A stretch of 42,950 nt of DNA from an uncultured Porphyromonadaceae bacterium (GCA_947575235.1 CANPMT010000020.1:1-42950); one strand, 5' to 3'; numbered from the stretch's first letter, positions 15,731 to 25,550 are shown. Numbers and translations are program-made. The notes: a model not told the origin generated them from the sequence alone.

Positions 15731-18700
15731 GTGAGTCTATCCCATATTTTCTCCAACCTCTCTCTGCGACGATTAAGAGATGCCGCCTGCCGCGTGTTGC
15801 CGCTGGCGGCCTGTGCCGTTTTATACTCATCACCGGCCAACGCCCTGCCGGCCGATTTCTATGCCGCCGAGTCGAAACTCGCCTCGGGAAAGTGGGCGCG
15901 TGTGTCGGTGAGCGAGGCCGGACTCCAGTTTATCAGCAACACTACCCTGCGTAATCTCGGTTTCGCCGACCCGGCCAAGGTGAACGTCTACGGCTACGGC
16001 GGCCGTATGCTCTCGGAAAAACTAAACGCGGAGATGCCCGACGACCTCCCGCTCATTCCCTCGCTGCGCACCTCCTCCGGTATCTTCTTCTTCGGCCATG
16101 CCAATTTCTCCTGGGAGTGGCAGGGCGGGAAGACCATGGAGTATACCCATACCATCAACGCTTATTCCGACAAGGCTTATTTCTTTATCAGCGATGTCGA
16201 CGGCAATCATGTGGAGCCGGAAAAGGGGGAGGCTGTAGCGCCTGCCGCTGATGAACCACTCACTGTTTTCACCGAACGCATAGTGCATGAGCAGGATGTG
16301 CTCGCACCTTATGTTATGGGGCGTCGTCTGCTCGGCGAGGATTTCCGCAGCCAGCCCTCGCGGAAGTTCAATTTCACGCTCCCTGACAATACGGGCGACG
16401 CTAAAATCAACATCGCCTTCGGCGCGAAGGTCACCAACGGCAACTCCTCGATTGTGGTGGCCGCAAACGGCGAGACCCTCGCAGCCACCTCTTCCGACAA
16501 TTTGAACGGAATATCAGGTGATAATCTTTACATGGCTTATGAGTCATCTTATAAGACTGTCTCCGATCCGGGGAATCAGCTTGTGCTGAATATCTCCTAT
16601 TCCGCCACGGGAGCCATATCCACGGCGGGGCTCGACTATATCGAGGTGGAGTATCCGCGCGAGATTAAATTGTATAACAACGAGCTTTATTTCTATATCA
16701 CCCCTGACAGGGCCTCTACCGTGACGGTGCAGGGATGTTCCGACCAGACCGTGATTTGGAATGTGACCGACCCCCTGAAACCGGTGGCGGTTGATTTCTC
16801 TCTCTCGGGCGACAAGGCTTCTTTCACCGCCCCGAAGGGGTATGGGGAGTATCTCGCTTTCAACCCCACTAAGGCACCGCGCTCAGCAGTGGCCGCCGGG
16901 TCGGTGCCTAACCAGAACCTACACGGCACGCCGGCCCCGGGTATGCTGGTGGTGGCTCCCTCGCAATACCGCAACGCGGCTGAACGGCTCGCCGCCCTGC
17001 ATGCCTCGACCGATGGACTTGACGTGCTCGTGGTGACACCGGAACAGGTATATAACGAGTTCTCTTCCGGCGCACCTGACGTAACGGCTTTCCGCAAGCT
17101 GCTCAAGATGTGGTATGACCGCGCCGGGGGCGATGAGACGGCCTATACCCGTTTCTGCCTCCTTTTCAGCCGGCCAACCTACGACAACAAGCTGGTAACA
17201 CCCACGCTGAAAAGAGCCGGTTATCCCGTTATTCCTATCTGGCACGACACTGACAATACCTCGATACTCAAATCTTACTCGACCGACGATTATGTGGGTA
17301 TGCTTGAGGATAACACTCGCAATCTCGACATGAATACCGCTAAGATTCATGTGGCTGTGGGACGTATGCCGGTGAAGAGCGTGGCGGAGGCTGAGACGGC
17401 TGTCACAAAGCTTGAGAATTATCTCCTGAATCCTCAATTAGGGGCATGGCGCAATAATGTCATGATTATAGCCGACGACCAGGATAACGGCAATCACCTC
17501 ACACAGGCTGAGGATGTATGGAACTCTTTCCTTACGGCTCCGAAGGGGAACGACCTGGTGTATGAGAAGCTATATCTGGATTCTTATCCCCTGGAACAGT
17601 CCGCCCTCGGTGTGGTGTATCCTGCAGCCAAGCAGCGTATGTTGGATAAAATCAACGAGGGTGTGGTCTATGTCGATTATATCGGACATGCCAACCCGCG
17701 CAGCTGGACCCATGAGAATGTGCTACTCTGGGACGACATTAATTCATTCTCCAACAAGAACCTCACTTTTATTCTCGCGGCCACCTGCGAGTTCATGAAC
17801 TGGGACAGCGATGACGTGAGCGGTGCCGAGGTGATGTGGCTCAACCCAACCTCGGGCGTGATCGGTATGCTCTGCCCGAGCCGTAAGGTGTATATCAGCC
17901 AGAACGGTACATTTAATAAGGAATTGTCGAAGTTCACTTTCGCTCTCGACAGCGAGGGGCTCCCCATGCGCCTCGGCGAGAGTATGATCAGGGGTAAGAA
18001 TATGATGAATACTAACGATGACAGGGGAAACAAACTTCGCTTCGGATTCATGGGCGACCCCTCGATGCGCCTCCCTGTGCCTCTGCTCAATGTCGTGGTG
18101 GATGAGATTGATGGCGCACGCCTCGGGGTGGATGACCCCCCGGTTATCCAGGCCCGCTCACGGGTGACTGTGAAGGGGCATGTGGCGGATGCCGACGGCA
18201 ATCTCCTTCAAGATTACAACGGCTCAGTCGATCTGCAGCTCTATGATGCCGAAAGGGTAATCACAACCTATGGCAATGGCAAAGAGGGTACGGAGATGAC
18301 CTATAACGACCGCAAGACGCGCCTCTATATCGGTAAGACAAAAGTGACCGACGGCTATTGGGAGACAACTCTCCTTATGCCTTCGGAAATTGAGAATAAT
18401 TACAGTCCGGCTCTCCTCTCGCTCTATGCCTGCGACGACCAACGCCGCGAGGCGAGCGGTTCAACCCAGGATTTCTACGTCTATGGCTCTGACGAGTCTC
18501 TCCCCGCCGACACGGAGGGTCCGGCCATAACCGGGTTGTATCTCAACTCACCGGCTTTTGTCGACGGCTCGGCCATCGGTCCGTCGGCCACACTGTACGC
18601 TTCGTTTGAGGATGAATCGGGCATAAACGTCTCGGAAGCCGGTATCGGACATGAGATGACTGTGTCGCTCGACGGGAAGACCTTCTTCAGCGACATCCAG

Positions 18701-19171
18701 AATTACTTCACGCCTGACGCCTCGGAGATCGGTAAGGGTGCCGTGGCATATCCCCTCACAGGGATTGAGCCGGGTGAGCACACGCTCACTTTCACCGTGT
18801 GGGACAATGCCAACAACTCCAACTCGGCCTCGCTCAATTTCGTGGTGAAGGCGGGATGGATACCGACCATCTCGGAGCTCTCGACCGATGTAAACCCGGC
18901 CACGACCTCGGTTGTGTTCAGTGTGGGTGTCGACGGCACATTAGGCTCCATGCCTTGCCGTCTTGAGGTGTTCGACCTTGGAGGGCGCCTCATCTGGAGC
19001 AAGGATGACTCCTCGCTCAGCGAGGGCTCGACGATGCTCAATCTCAGCTGGGACCTCACCGACACCTCGGGCCACCGTGTGCCGCGCGGCATCTACCTCT
19101 ACCGCGCCACAGTCACCATGGCCAACGGCGCCGAAGTCTCAGAGACAAAGAAGTTAGCAGTAACAAGTTAA
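15731..19171 (+). CDS. porU: PorU, type IX secretion C25 sortase
   Basis: PorU removes the C-terminal signal of type IX cargo at the cell surface and attaches it to lipopolysaccharide. The 1146 residues (GTG start) are close to P. gingivalis PorU in length. A signal peptide runs to about residue 38. A beta-rich N-terminal region precedes the gingipain-like C25 domain with H653 in YIGHANPRSW and C686 in AATCEF as catalytic dyad, followed by Ig-like modules. The end (LSWDLTDTSGHRVPRGIYLYRATV) shows the FlgD-like sorting-domain fold, broken here as LSWDLTDTSGH and PRGIYLYRATV. A second C25 protein lies 1.4 kb downstream. Which of the two is the main sortase is not decided by sequence alone. Confidence 0.88.
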   Translation: MSLSHIFSNLSLRRLRDAACRVLPLAACAVLYSSPANALPADFYAAESKLASGKWARVSVSEAGLQFISNTTLRNLGFADPAKVNVYGYGGRMLSEKLNAEMPDDLPLIPSLRTSSGIFFFGHANFSWEWQGGKTMEYTHTINAYSDKAYFFISDVDGNHVEPEKGEAVAPAADEPLTVFTERIVHEQDVLAPYVMGRRLLGEDFRSQPSRKFNFTLPDNTGDAKINIAFGAKVTNGNSSIVVAANGETLAATSSDNLNGISGDNLYMAYESSYKTVSDPGNQLVLNISYSATGAISTAGLDYIEVEYPREIKLYNNELYFYITPDRASTVTVQGCSDQTVIWNVTDPLKPVAVDFSLSGDKASFTAPKGYGEYLAFNPTKAPRSAVAAGSVPNQNLHGTPAPGMLVVAPSQYRNAAERLAALHASTDGLDVLVVTPEQVYNEFSSGAPDVTAFRKLLKMWYDRAGGDETAYTRFCLLFSRPTYDNKLVTPTLKRAGYPVIPIWHDTDNTSILKSYSTDDYVGMLEDNTRNLDMNTAKIHVAVGRMPVKSVAEAETAVTKLENYLLNPQLGAWRNNVMIIADDQDNGNHLTQAEDVWNSFLTAPKGNDLVYEKLYLDSYPLEQSALGVVYPAAKQRMLDKINEGVVYVDYIGHANPRSWTHENVLLWDDINSFSNKNLTFILAATCEFMNWDSDDVSGAEVMWLNPTSGVIGMLCPSRKVYISQNGTFNKELSKFTFALDSEGLPMRLGESMIRGKNMMNTNDDRGNKLRFGFMGDPSMRLPVPLLNVVVDEIDGARLGVDDPPVIQARSRVTVKGHVADADGNLLQDYNGSVDLQLYDAERVITTYGNGKEGTEMTYNDRKTRLYIGKTKVTDGYWETTLLMPSEIENNYSPALLSLYACDDQRREASGSTQDFYVYGSDESLPADTEGPAITGLYLNSPAFVDGSAIGPSATLYASFEDESGINVSEAGIGHEMTVSLDGKTFFSDIQNYFTPDASEIGKGAVAYPLTGIEPGEHTLTFTVWDNANNSNSASLNFVVKAGWIPTISELSTDVNPATTSVVFSVGVDGTLGSMPCRLEVFDLGGRLIWSKDDSSLSEGSTMLNLSWDLTDTSGHRVPRGIYLYRATVTMANGAEVSETKKLAVTS

Positions 19172-19178
19172 GGTCGCT

Positions 19179-19259
19179 AAAGTCCTTAAGGTCCTTAAAG
19201 TCCTTAAAGACCCTAAAGACCTTAAGGTCCTTAAGGTCCTTAAAGACCTTAAAGACCTT
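19179..19259. repeat. Nine tandem 9-bp palindromic units between porU and rex
   Basis: Nine consecutive units fit AA(A/G)G(T/A)CCTT with one substitution in unit four (19206-19214). AAGGTCCTT is an odd-length palindrome. The array starts 8 bp past the porU stop and ends 18 bp before rex, filling nearly the whole gap. Confidence 0.85.
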
Positions 19260-19277
19260 ACCTCACAATAACCCGCT

Positions 19278-19910
19278 ATGATCAACGACATTATTCTTCC
19301 TGAGCCCACCCTGCGGCGCCTGCCGTGGTATCTCGCTTACGTCGAGATCCTCAAGGCGCGCCAGGTGGAATACGTCTCCTCAACCCAAATCTCAAGAGCC
19401 CTCAACGTCGATGCCTCCCAGATTGCCAAAGACCTCTCCTTCCTCTCGCTGAAGGGGAAAACCCGCATCGGCTATGAGGTGGACGCCCTCGTGGAGACCC
19501 TGGCCGGATTTCTCGGATTCCGTACCTCGCACAAGGCTTACGTCTTCGGCGCCGGCAGTCTCGGCGCCGCCCTGATGCGCGACTCCGGTCTGGAGAAGTA
19601 TGGTCTGGAGATCGTGGCCGGCTTCGACGTCAACCCGGAGAAGGTGGGCACCACTGTGGGTAATGTGCCGATCTATCATATCGATTCCATATCGGAGGTG
19701 ATGGAGGCACACCCCGCATCAATCGGCATTCTCACTGTGCCGGTGGAATGCGCCCAGGAGACCGCCGACATCGCCATAGGCGAGGGTATCCACGCTATCT
19801 GGAATTTCACACCATACCGCGTGAAGGTGGCTGAGGGTATCGTCATGGCCAATACCTCGATCTATGCCCATCTCGCTCTGATTTATAACCGTCTCAACGC
19901 CCAATCATGA
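19278..19910 (+). CDS. rex: Redox-sensing transcriptional repressor Rex
   Basis: Rex binds NAD+/NADH and releases DNA when NADH rises, controlling fermentation and respiration genes. The 210 residues give a winged-helix domain (about 1-80; LPWYLAYVEIL, VDASQIAKDLSFL) and a Rossmann domain with GAGSLG at 91-96, followed by FDVNPEKVG and ILTVPVECAQETAD. The C-terminal helix (NTSIYAHLALIYNRL) is the domain-swap helix that closes the dimer. It lies between porU and the FAH-like gene, with 7 bp to the latter. Likely targets include pta-ackA-type genes, though I did not identify an operator. Confidence 0.95.
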   Translation: MINDIILPEPTLRRLPWYLAYVEILKARQVEYVSSTQISRALNVDASQIAKDLSFLSLKGKTRIGYEVDALVETLAGFLGFRTSHKAYVFGAGSLGAALMRDSGLEKYGLEIVAGFDVNPEKVGTTVGNVPIYHIDSISEVMEAHPASIGILTVPVECAQETADIAIGEGIHAIWNFTPYRVKVAEGIVMANTSIYAHLALIYNRLNAQS

Positions 19911-19917
19911 TTATCTG

Positions 19918-20481
19918 ATGAAGACTGTTATCAATGATAAGGAACGGGGCTGGTATTTCCTCCCCGATTCCGCAACGGCTAATGCCGGCAAACCCTTTTT
20001 CATACCCGAATTCGCACCAGAGGATGAATTCGAGGCTCTCCTTACCCCGGTGGTGAGGATAAACCGTATCGGGAAGTCGATCGCCGCACGTTTCGCACCC
20101 CGCTATTTCGCGGAGGTGGCTCCTGCGGTGCATTTCAGAGACTCCCGCCTCAGGGCCGAGCTTATCAGCAAGGGATTCGCCCCGGATCCGGCTCAGGCGT
20201 TCGACCGTGCCATGATAGCCGGTGATTACATCCCCCTCGACAGCTTCTCCCCCTCCGATTCCATAAAGATGCTTATCGACGGCGATGTCGTGGCCGAGGT
20301 GAAGGTGGCCGACCTTGTGGAGGCCGCAGGCTCATTCCTGGAGGCTGTAAGCCGCACAAACACAATGAAGATGGGCGACGTGCTCGCCCCCGTGGCGGCC
20401 GAAGGTCATAAGATAGCCATCGGCCAGCATATCACCGTAAGTGCCCCTGACCGCGACCTCCTCAACATAGCCATAAAGTAA
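19918..20481 (+). CDS. FAH-like fold protein, function unknown
   Basis: The 187-residue protein lacks a signal peptide. Its middle and end resemble the fumarylacetoacetate hydrolase fold: PVVRINRIGKSIAARFA near 41-58, a SDSIKMLIDGDVV strand, the VSRTNTMKMGDVL stretch (corresponding to SQFMTLxPGDV in FAH) and a final small beta segment. The usual acidic metal ligands (ExE...D) are not evident, so it may be non-enzymatic. It is 7 bp after rex and 80 bp before the second C25 gene, hence probably co-transcribed. Its last eight codons and stop are duplicated in tandem directly downstream. Confidence 0.6.
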   Translation: MKTVINDKERGWYFLPDSATANAGKPFFIPEFAPEDEFEALLTPVVRINRIGKSIAARFAPRYFAEVAPAVHFRDSRLRAELISKGFAPDPAQAFDRAMIAGDYIPLDSFSPSDSIKMLIDGDVVAEVKVADLVEAAGSFLEAVSRTNTMKMGDVLAPVAAEGHKIAIGQHITVSAPDRDLLNIAIK

Positions 20482-20513
20482 TCGCGACCTCCTCACCATA
20501 GCCATAAAATAAT
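20452..20513 (+). repeat. 31-bp tandem duplication over a stop codon
   Basis: The 31 bp at 20452-20482 recur at 20483-20513 with two substitutions. The first copy encodes the end of the FAH-like protein and its TAA. The second repeats that end after the stop and is not translated as part of it. Confidence 0.85.
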
Positions 20514-20561
20514 TTTTGCCGATAACAATTATCCCCGCATAGCGTTGCCGCTTAATCCGTT

Positions 20562-23500
20562 ATGAAAAAACTCACCCCCTTCCTCCCTCTCCTGCTTATT
20601 GTAAATTCCGCCTCCGCATCCACCTGGGTGAGGATGGAGACGGATTCAGCAGGTATCTACCGTATCGGCTATGATAAATTGACCGAGCTCGGGTTTACCG
20701 ACCCGTCAAAGGTGGGGGTGGCCGGCGACGGCTCTCCGCGCAGCGTGCTGCATGAGGATGACGCCATTATCTTCTTCGCTTCCGGTCCGCAGAATGTGGA
20801 GTTCAAGAATGGGACATTCCGCAATGCCGGTCTGGATATCTACAGCCGGACAGCCTCATCCTTCCTTACGGATGATCCGGAGTTCCTTCTACCTATGCAA
20901 TCCTCCGGACAAACCGACAACGCCACACTCGCTTCGTCGGCGGCAAGCTTCATCCTGCATGAGACCGACCTTTACCATAACAGCACGGAGACAGGTAACA
21001 TATTCTGGGGTGAACGCCTCGACTACACCGGCAATTCCTCGCTGAGATTCAATTTCAACCTCCCATGCGCACCGACCGACGGAAAGGCGGACGTGACGGG
21101 GGTATTCTTCTTTCAGCGTCAGGACCCGGGTACAATCGCCTACAGCACCCCCTCGGGGAATGATAACGAGTTTCCGATCGCCAACGCCCGCTACACTTAT
21201 CTCACACCATCATCCTACACCACGGCGATAAGCGCCTCACGAGGTGATAACACTCTCAACATCACATACAATTCACCCGACAATCATGACGATATAGCCA
21301 ATCTCGACTATTGGCTGCTGAATTACACCTTCACCCTTCCGGAGAGTCCCTCGGATATGCCGCGCATAATGGCTATCCCTGACATAGAGAGGGGGGAGGC
21401 GAGACGGGTGAGGCTCGAACGTAAGGTGAACCCGCTGGTGCTCGATGTGACCGACCCTGACCACCCGGTGCGCCTCGACATCTACACCTACGGCATAAGG
21501 AGCGCTTTCGACGTGACGTGCTTGCGCGACACTCCCGTAATATGCATACAGCCGGAGGAGACCGACTTTGCAGAACCCGTGGCTTATCACACCCTTACCG
21601 GCAACCCTTTCCTCTCGCCACTCAAACAAGGGGCGGCCGAGGGTACGGAGATGCTGATTGTGGCCCCCGGATGGCTCATGGAGGAGGCCGAGGAGTTCGC
21701 ACGGCTCCACCGCGACCATGACGGCATGACCGTAACCACCACCTCCATACGCGAGGTGTATGACACATATTCCGGCGGCCAACCCACGCCGGAGGCGATT
21801 CTGAAGATGGTAAAGGAGTACAGCCGGGCACCGCTGAGACTGAGGAATCTGATGCTTATCGGTCCGTTGGCGGCCGATGTCAGGGGGATGGGACACGCGC
21901 TCAATCCCGACTCGGTGATAATAGCCCCACAGGCACGGAGCATACATTATGAACGTGGCGCACAGCCGGCTCTCCCATACTACGGGGCACCCTCATTCAA
22001 CACCACCCGGAATCTCGAGACAGCCCAGGTGGAGATCGGCATCGGTCTGTTGCCTGTGGCCACACGCGGCGAGGCCCGCGACTATCTGAGGAAGGTGACG
22101 CAGTATATATCTGACCCTCACAAGGCTCGCCATATGGGTGATATGCTATGGATCGGGGGCACAGGCGACAACCATACCCACGACCAGCAGGCGGTTGACC
22201 TGAGCGACGCGGCAAGACGCTACTTCGGGTCTTCGCTCATGCAGACGGTTCTCCCATTCGACGCCTACGGGGTGGAGGGGAGCAAGCAGAAGATTATAGA
22301 GACCCTCGACGAGGGACGCGGTTTCATGACGTATATCGGCCATGCCGCCCCCACGAGTTTCGAGGCGGCAAGCAACGCTTACCAGGCCGGGAATTTCTTT
22401 ACCTCGGCCGATGCCTTGGAGCTGCGCAACAATACCCTGCCATTCCTTTTCACCGCCGGGTGCATCACCACGAGCTGCGACAAGGGGGAACGTGGTGTGG
22501 GTGAGCATATGATTCTCTCAACACCGAACGGTGCCGTGGGGGGTGTGCTCACAGTGCGCGAGACCTGGTCAGGGCAGAATTTCGACTTCCTAAGCCGGTT
22601 CATACTGCAGCTGGCCCAGGCTCCGGAATATGCCGAAGGCTCCTCCCCCACGATAGGGGAGGTGTTCGCCCGCACGCTCACCGACATAAAGGTGGCCAAT
22701 GAACTCGCATTTCTCCTTGTGGGCGACCCTGCCCTGCGCCTTCCTGTGCCGGCTCTCTCAATCAATGCCGACACACCTACGGAGGCCTCCTCCGGCGAGT
22801 GGATAACCGTGCAGGGTAACATCCGCGATAAACATGGCGACCAGGCCACCGCATTCAACGGCACGGCTTGCGCCAAGCTCCTCGCCCCGGCTTATTCGGA
22901 GGTGTCGCCCGACCTTGTCACCGGAACCAACGTGAAACAGCTCACTGTGGAATATGAGGATGAGGTGGTGGCCCTGGCTGAAGCGCAAATAAAGGATGGC
23001 GCCTTCTCTCTGAGGATTCCGGTGAGCCCTACCTCAGCACGATTCTCAGGCAAGGAGGGGAGGCTCCTCCTCACGGCCTACGACAATGACCTTCAGGTGG
23101 GAGCCGGGGGCTCGGTCGGGTTAACCTACACATCCTCTTCCAAGGGTGGTGAGGCTCTCGACGGCGATGCACCGACAATCAGTGAGATAAGTTATGACGA
23201 CCTCACCGGGAGAGCAACCGTATGTTACACCTCACAGAACGGCGCCGGAGTATGGCGCGACGGCATAAACACCCCCTTCGAGGCATGTATTGACGGTGTA
23301 CGCCTCACGGCCGGACTCGGTCAGGCGGAACCGGATGAGAACGCCGGGGATAACTCCACCGGCCACAGTTTCAGGCGCGAGGTGACTCTGCCACGTCTCT
23401 CAGACGGGGAGCATTCGCTCGACGTAGTGATACGCGACGCCGCCTCGCTCGCCACTCGTGGCAACCTCATATTCACCGCCGGCTCCGACAACACTCCGCT

Positions 23501-23771
23501 GGATTTCGCCCTCGAGGAGAGAGCCGTTTGCGGCGAGGGACGGTTTATCATCGACCCCACAGCCGGAGAGGTACGCCTGGTCATAGCCGACAGTGAAGGC
23601 ACACATAGGCGCACCGCCACGGTGAATGATTCCGAATATCTATGGGACGGCTGCGACGACAACGGCAACCCGTTGCCGCAGGGTATATACAGGGCCTGCA
23701 TTCTCCAGACCGGAACACCCGACGGGTCGCTCCGAGCCTCCCGCACCATTGATGTGCCGGTGGTGCAATAA
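20562..23771 (+). CDS. Second PorU-like C25 peptidase/sortase
   Basis: The 1069-residue protein has a signal peptide (MKKLTPFLPLLLIVNSASA), then the same layout as PorU: a beta-rich N-terminal region opening with TWVRMETDSAGIYRI, a C25 domain with H594 in YIGHAAPTSF and C634 in TAGCITTSC, an Ig-like region and a FlgD-like C-terminal domain (LWDGCDDNGNPLPQGIYRA). Both catalytic residues are present. It lies 26 bp before porV, the position porU holds in P. gingivalis. It may be the functional PorU, a paralogue for other cargo, or a cargo peptidase. The divergence from the first copy is extensive, so the duplication is old. Confidence 0.82.
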   Translation: MKKLTPFLPLLLIVNSASASTWVRMETDSAGIYRIGYDKLTELGFTDPSKVGVAGDGSPRSVLHEDDAIIFFASGPQNVEFKNGTFRNAGLDIYSRTASSFLTDDPEFLLPMQSSGQTDNATLASSAASFILHETDLYHNSTETGNIFWGERLDYTGNSSLRFNFNLPCAPTDGKADVTGVFFFQRQDPGTIAYSTPSGNDNEFPIANARYTYLTPSSYTTAISASRGDNTLNITYNSPDNHDDIANLDYWLLNYTFTLPESPSDMPRIMAIPDIERGEARRVRLERKVNPLVLDVTDPDHPVRLDIYTYGIRSAFDVTCLRDTPVICIQPEETDFAEPVAYHTLTGNPFLSPLKQGAAEGTEMLIVAPGWLMEEAEEFARLHRDHDGMTVTTTSIREVYDTYSGGQPTPEAILKMVKEYSRAPLRLRNLMLIGPLAADVRGMGHALNPDSVIIAPQARSIHYERGAQPALPYYGAPSFNTTRNLETAQVEIGIGLLPVATRGEARDYLRKVTQYISDPHKARHMGDMLWIGGTGDNHTHDQQAVDLSDAARRYFGSSLMQTVLPFDAYGVEGSKQKIIETLDEGRGFMTYIGHAAPTSFEAASNAYQAGNFFTSADALELRNNTLPFLFTAGCITTSCDKGERGVGEHMILSTPNGAVGGVLTVRETWSGQNFDFLSRFILQLAQAPEYAEGSSPTIGEVFARTLTDIKVANELAFLLVGDPALRLPVPALSINADTPTEASSGEWITVQGNIRDKHGDQATAFNGTACAKLLAPAYSEVSPDLVTGTNVKQLTVEYEDEVVALAEAQIKDGAFSLRIPVSPTSARFSGKEGRLLLTAYDNDLQVGAGGSVGLTYTSSSKGGEALDGDAPTISEISYDDLTGRATVCYTSQNGAGVWRDGINTPFEACIDGVRLTAGLGQAEPDENAGDNSTGHSFRREVTLPRLSDGEHSLDVVIRDAASLATRGNLIFTAGSDNTPLDFALEERAVCGEGRFIIDPTAGEVRLVIADSEGTHRRTATVNDSEYLWDGCDDNGNPLPQGIYRACILQTGTPDGSLRASRTIDVPVVQ

Positions 23772-23797
23772 ATGACGCTTTTTTATGTTTATTAGTT

Positions 23798-25015
23798 ATG
23801 ACAATTTCAGCAAAGATAATACTTGCAGGTGCCCTCGCGGCTTTCTGCCACCTCTTCGCACTGGCCGACAATGAGATTAAGGATAACGATTTCAACCCGG
23901 TCAACACCGGTGTCACAACCCTCAGCATAACCCCGGATGCACGTGGCTCCGGTATGGGTAACCTCGGTGCGGCCACCGACCCCGACATGAACTCGCAGTT
24001 CTGGAACCCCTCGAAGTATGCCTTCGCATGGGGACAGGGTGGTCTCGCCCTCTCCTACACCCCCTGGCTCCGCAAGATTGTGAACGACATCTTCCTGGCC
24101 GACCTCTCAGGCTACTGGAAATTGGGCAGCAACGACAACCAGGCCCTTTCGGCCTCTTTCAGATATTTCTCGCTCGGCGAGGTGACAACCGGCGGAACAG
24201 GCTCCGACTATGTGCAGACCATCAACCCATATGAGTTCGCACTCGACTTGGGTTACTCACGCAAGCTCTCGGAGAAATTCTCGATGGGTGTCGTGCTCCG
24301 CTACATCCTCTCCGACCTCTCGTATGAGGATGCCTATTCAGGCGAGACAAACACTGCCGCCAACGCATTCTCGGTCGACCTCTCCGGTTATTACGTCACA
24401 TATCCCATGGTGGGACGCAACGAGTGCCAGTTCTCGTGGGGTTTCAATATCTCGAACATCGGTACGAAGGTCAGCTATGACCATGGCGCAAACTACGCCT
24501 ACCTCCCCACCAACCTGCGTCTGGGCACACAGTTCATGTTCCCCTTGGCCGATTACAACACACTGGCCATCGGACTCGACCTCAACAAACTTCTCGTGCC
24601 CACCATGCCGCGTGAGAAGGATTATGATATGGATACCATCGAGGGACAGATGGAATATGAGGAGGCGAAGGAGAAATGGGAGACAATGTCGCCTATCTCC
24701 GGTATATTCAAGAGCTTCACCGACGCCCCGGGCGGCTTCTCGGAGGAGCTGAAGGAGATCAACGTCTCGCTCGGCGCGGAGTATGCCTACAACCAGCAGT
24801 TCTTCGCCCGTATGGGCTACAACTACGAGAACGCCTCGAAGGGTGGACGCAGCTATTTCACCTTCGGTGCCGGTTTCTCGCTCAATGTGGTGCGCCTCGA
24901 TGCCTCTTACATGATGGCCACTGCACAGAGTTCTCCCCTCGACCAGACCCTGAGGTTCACCCTCACCTTCGACATGGAGGGTCTGCAGGATCTTCTCGGC
25001 AAACGCCGCCGTTAA
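23798..25015 (+). CDS. porV: PorV, type IX secretion outer-membrane shuttle
   Basis: PorV (LptO) is an outer-membrane beta-barrel that binds cargo C-terminal domains leaving the translocon and hands them to PorU. The 405 residues start with a signal peptide (about 1-23), then the family opening TTLSITPDARGSGMGNLGAATDPD and SQFWNPSKYAFA (first part broken here: TTLSITPDARGSGMG, NLGAATDPD). Alternating beta-strands follow to the final LRFTLTFDMEGL. An acidic insertion around 270-310 (EKDYDMDTIEGQMEYEEA) probably forms an extracellular loop. It follows the second C25 gene by 26 bp. Confidence 0.92.
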   Translation: MTISAKIILAGALAAFCHLFALADNEIKDNDFNPVNTGVTTLSITPDARGSGMGNLGAATDPDMNSQFWNPSKYAFAWGQGGLALSYTPWLRKIVNDIFLADLSGYWKLGSNDNQALSASFRYFSLGEVTTGGTGSDYVQTINPYEFALDLGYSRKLSEKFSMGVVLRYILSDLSYEDAYSGETNTAANAFSVDLSGYYVTYPMVGRNECQFSWGFNISNIGTKVSYDHGANYAYLPTNLRLGTQFMFPLADYNTLAIGLDLNKLLVPTMPREKDYDMDTIEGQMEYEEAKEKWETMSPISGIFKSFTDAPGGFSEELKEINVSLGAEYAYNQQFFARMGYNYENASKGGRSYFTFGAGFSLNVVRLDASYMMATAQSSPLDQTLRFTLTFDMEGLQDLLGKRRR

Positions 25016-25058
25016 TCTCTATCCCCCCTCTTTTACCCTTTAAACTTTTTCTGAAAAC

Positions 25059-25550
25059 ATGATACGCATCGGACAAGGCTACGACGTACATCGTCTCGTG
25101 GAGGGCCGCGAACTTTGGATATGCGGCATAAAACTTGAACATTCACATGGCCTGTTGGGTCACAGCGACGCCGACGTGGCCATTCACGCGCTATGCGACG
25201 CCCTCTTGGGGGCTCTCGCGCTGCGCGATATAGGTTACCATTTCCCTGACACCGACCCGAAATACAAGGGTGCCGACAGCAAGGTGCTCCTCGCCGAGGT
25301 GTGCCGCATGATCCGCGAGCGCGGTTATGAGATCGGGAACGTCGACCTCACCATCATGGCCGAGGCCCCGAAGTTCAAACCCCACATCGACGCCATGCGC
25401 GCCTGTCTGGCCGATGTGATGACCACCGACGTTGACCGTGTGTCGGTTAAGGCAACAACCACCGAAGGTCTCGGCTTCACCGGTCGCCGTGAAGGGATAG
25501 CCGCGAATGCCGTGTGCCTTCTTATGAAGAAGGGGGCTGCGGAGTGCTGA
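25059..25550 (+). CDS. ispF: 2-C-methyl-D-erythritol 2,4-cyclodiphosphate synthase
   Basis: IspF cyclises CDP-ME-2-phosphate to MEcPP, the fifth step of the MEP isoprenoid pathway, in the cytosol. The 163-residue protein is family length. Metal ligands are visible as D9 and H11 in GYDVHRL and H43 after GHSDADVAIH; FPDTDPKYKGADS, and a late KATTTEGLGFTGRREGIAA stretch complete the active site (quoted in part: TTEGLGFTGRREG). The gene overlaps the helicase start by about 7 bp. ispE of the same pathway is in this window on the other strand, not linked. Confidence 0.97.
   Translation: MIRIGQGYDVHRLVEGRELWICGIKLEHSHGLLGHSDADVAIHALCDALLGALALRDIGYHFPDTDPKYKGADSKVLLAEVCRMIRERGYEIGNVDLTIMAEAPKFKPHIDAMRACLADVMTTDVDRVSVKATTTEGLGFTGRREGIAANAVCLLMKKGAAEC

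Noticed and set aside
25514..25543. Earlier GTG start of the helicase
   Set aside because: The extra ten residues are read inside ispF and do not match the family; GTG 25544 gives the normal LNxxQ start.
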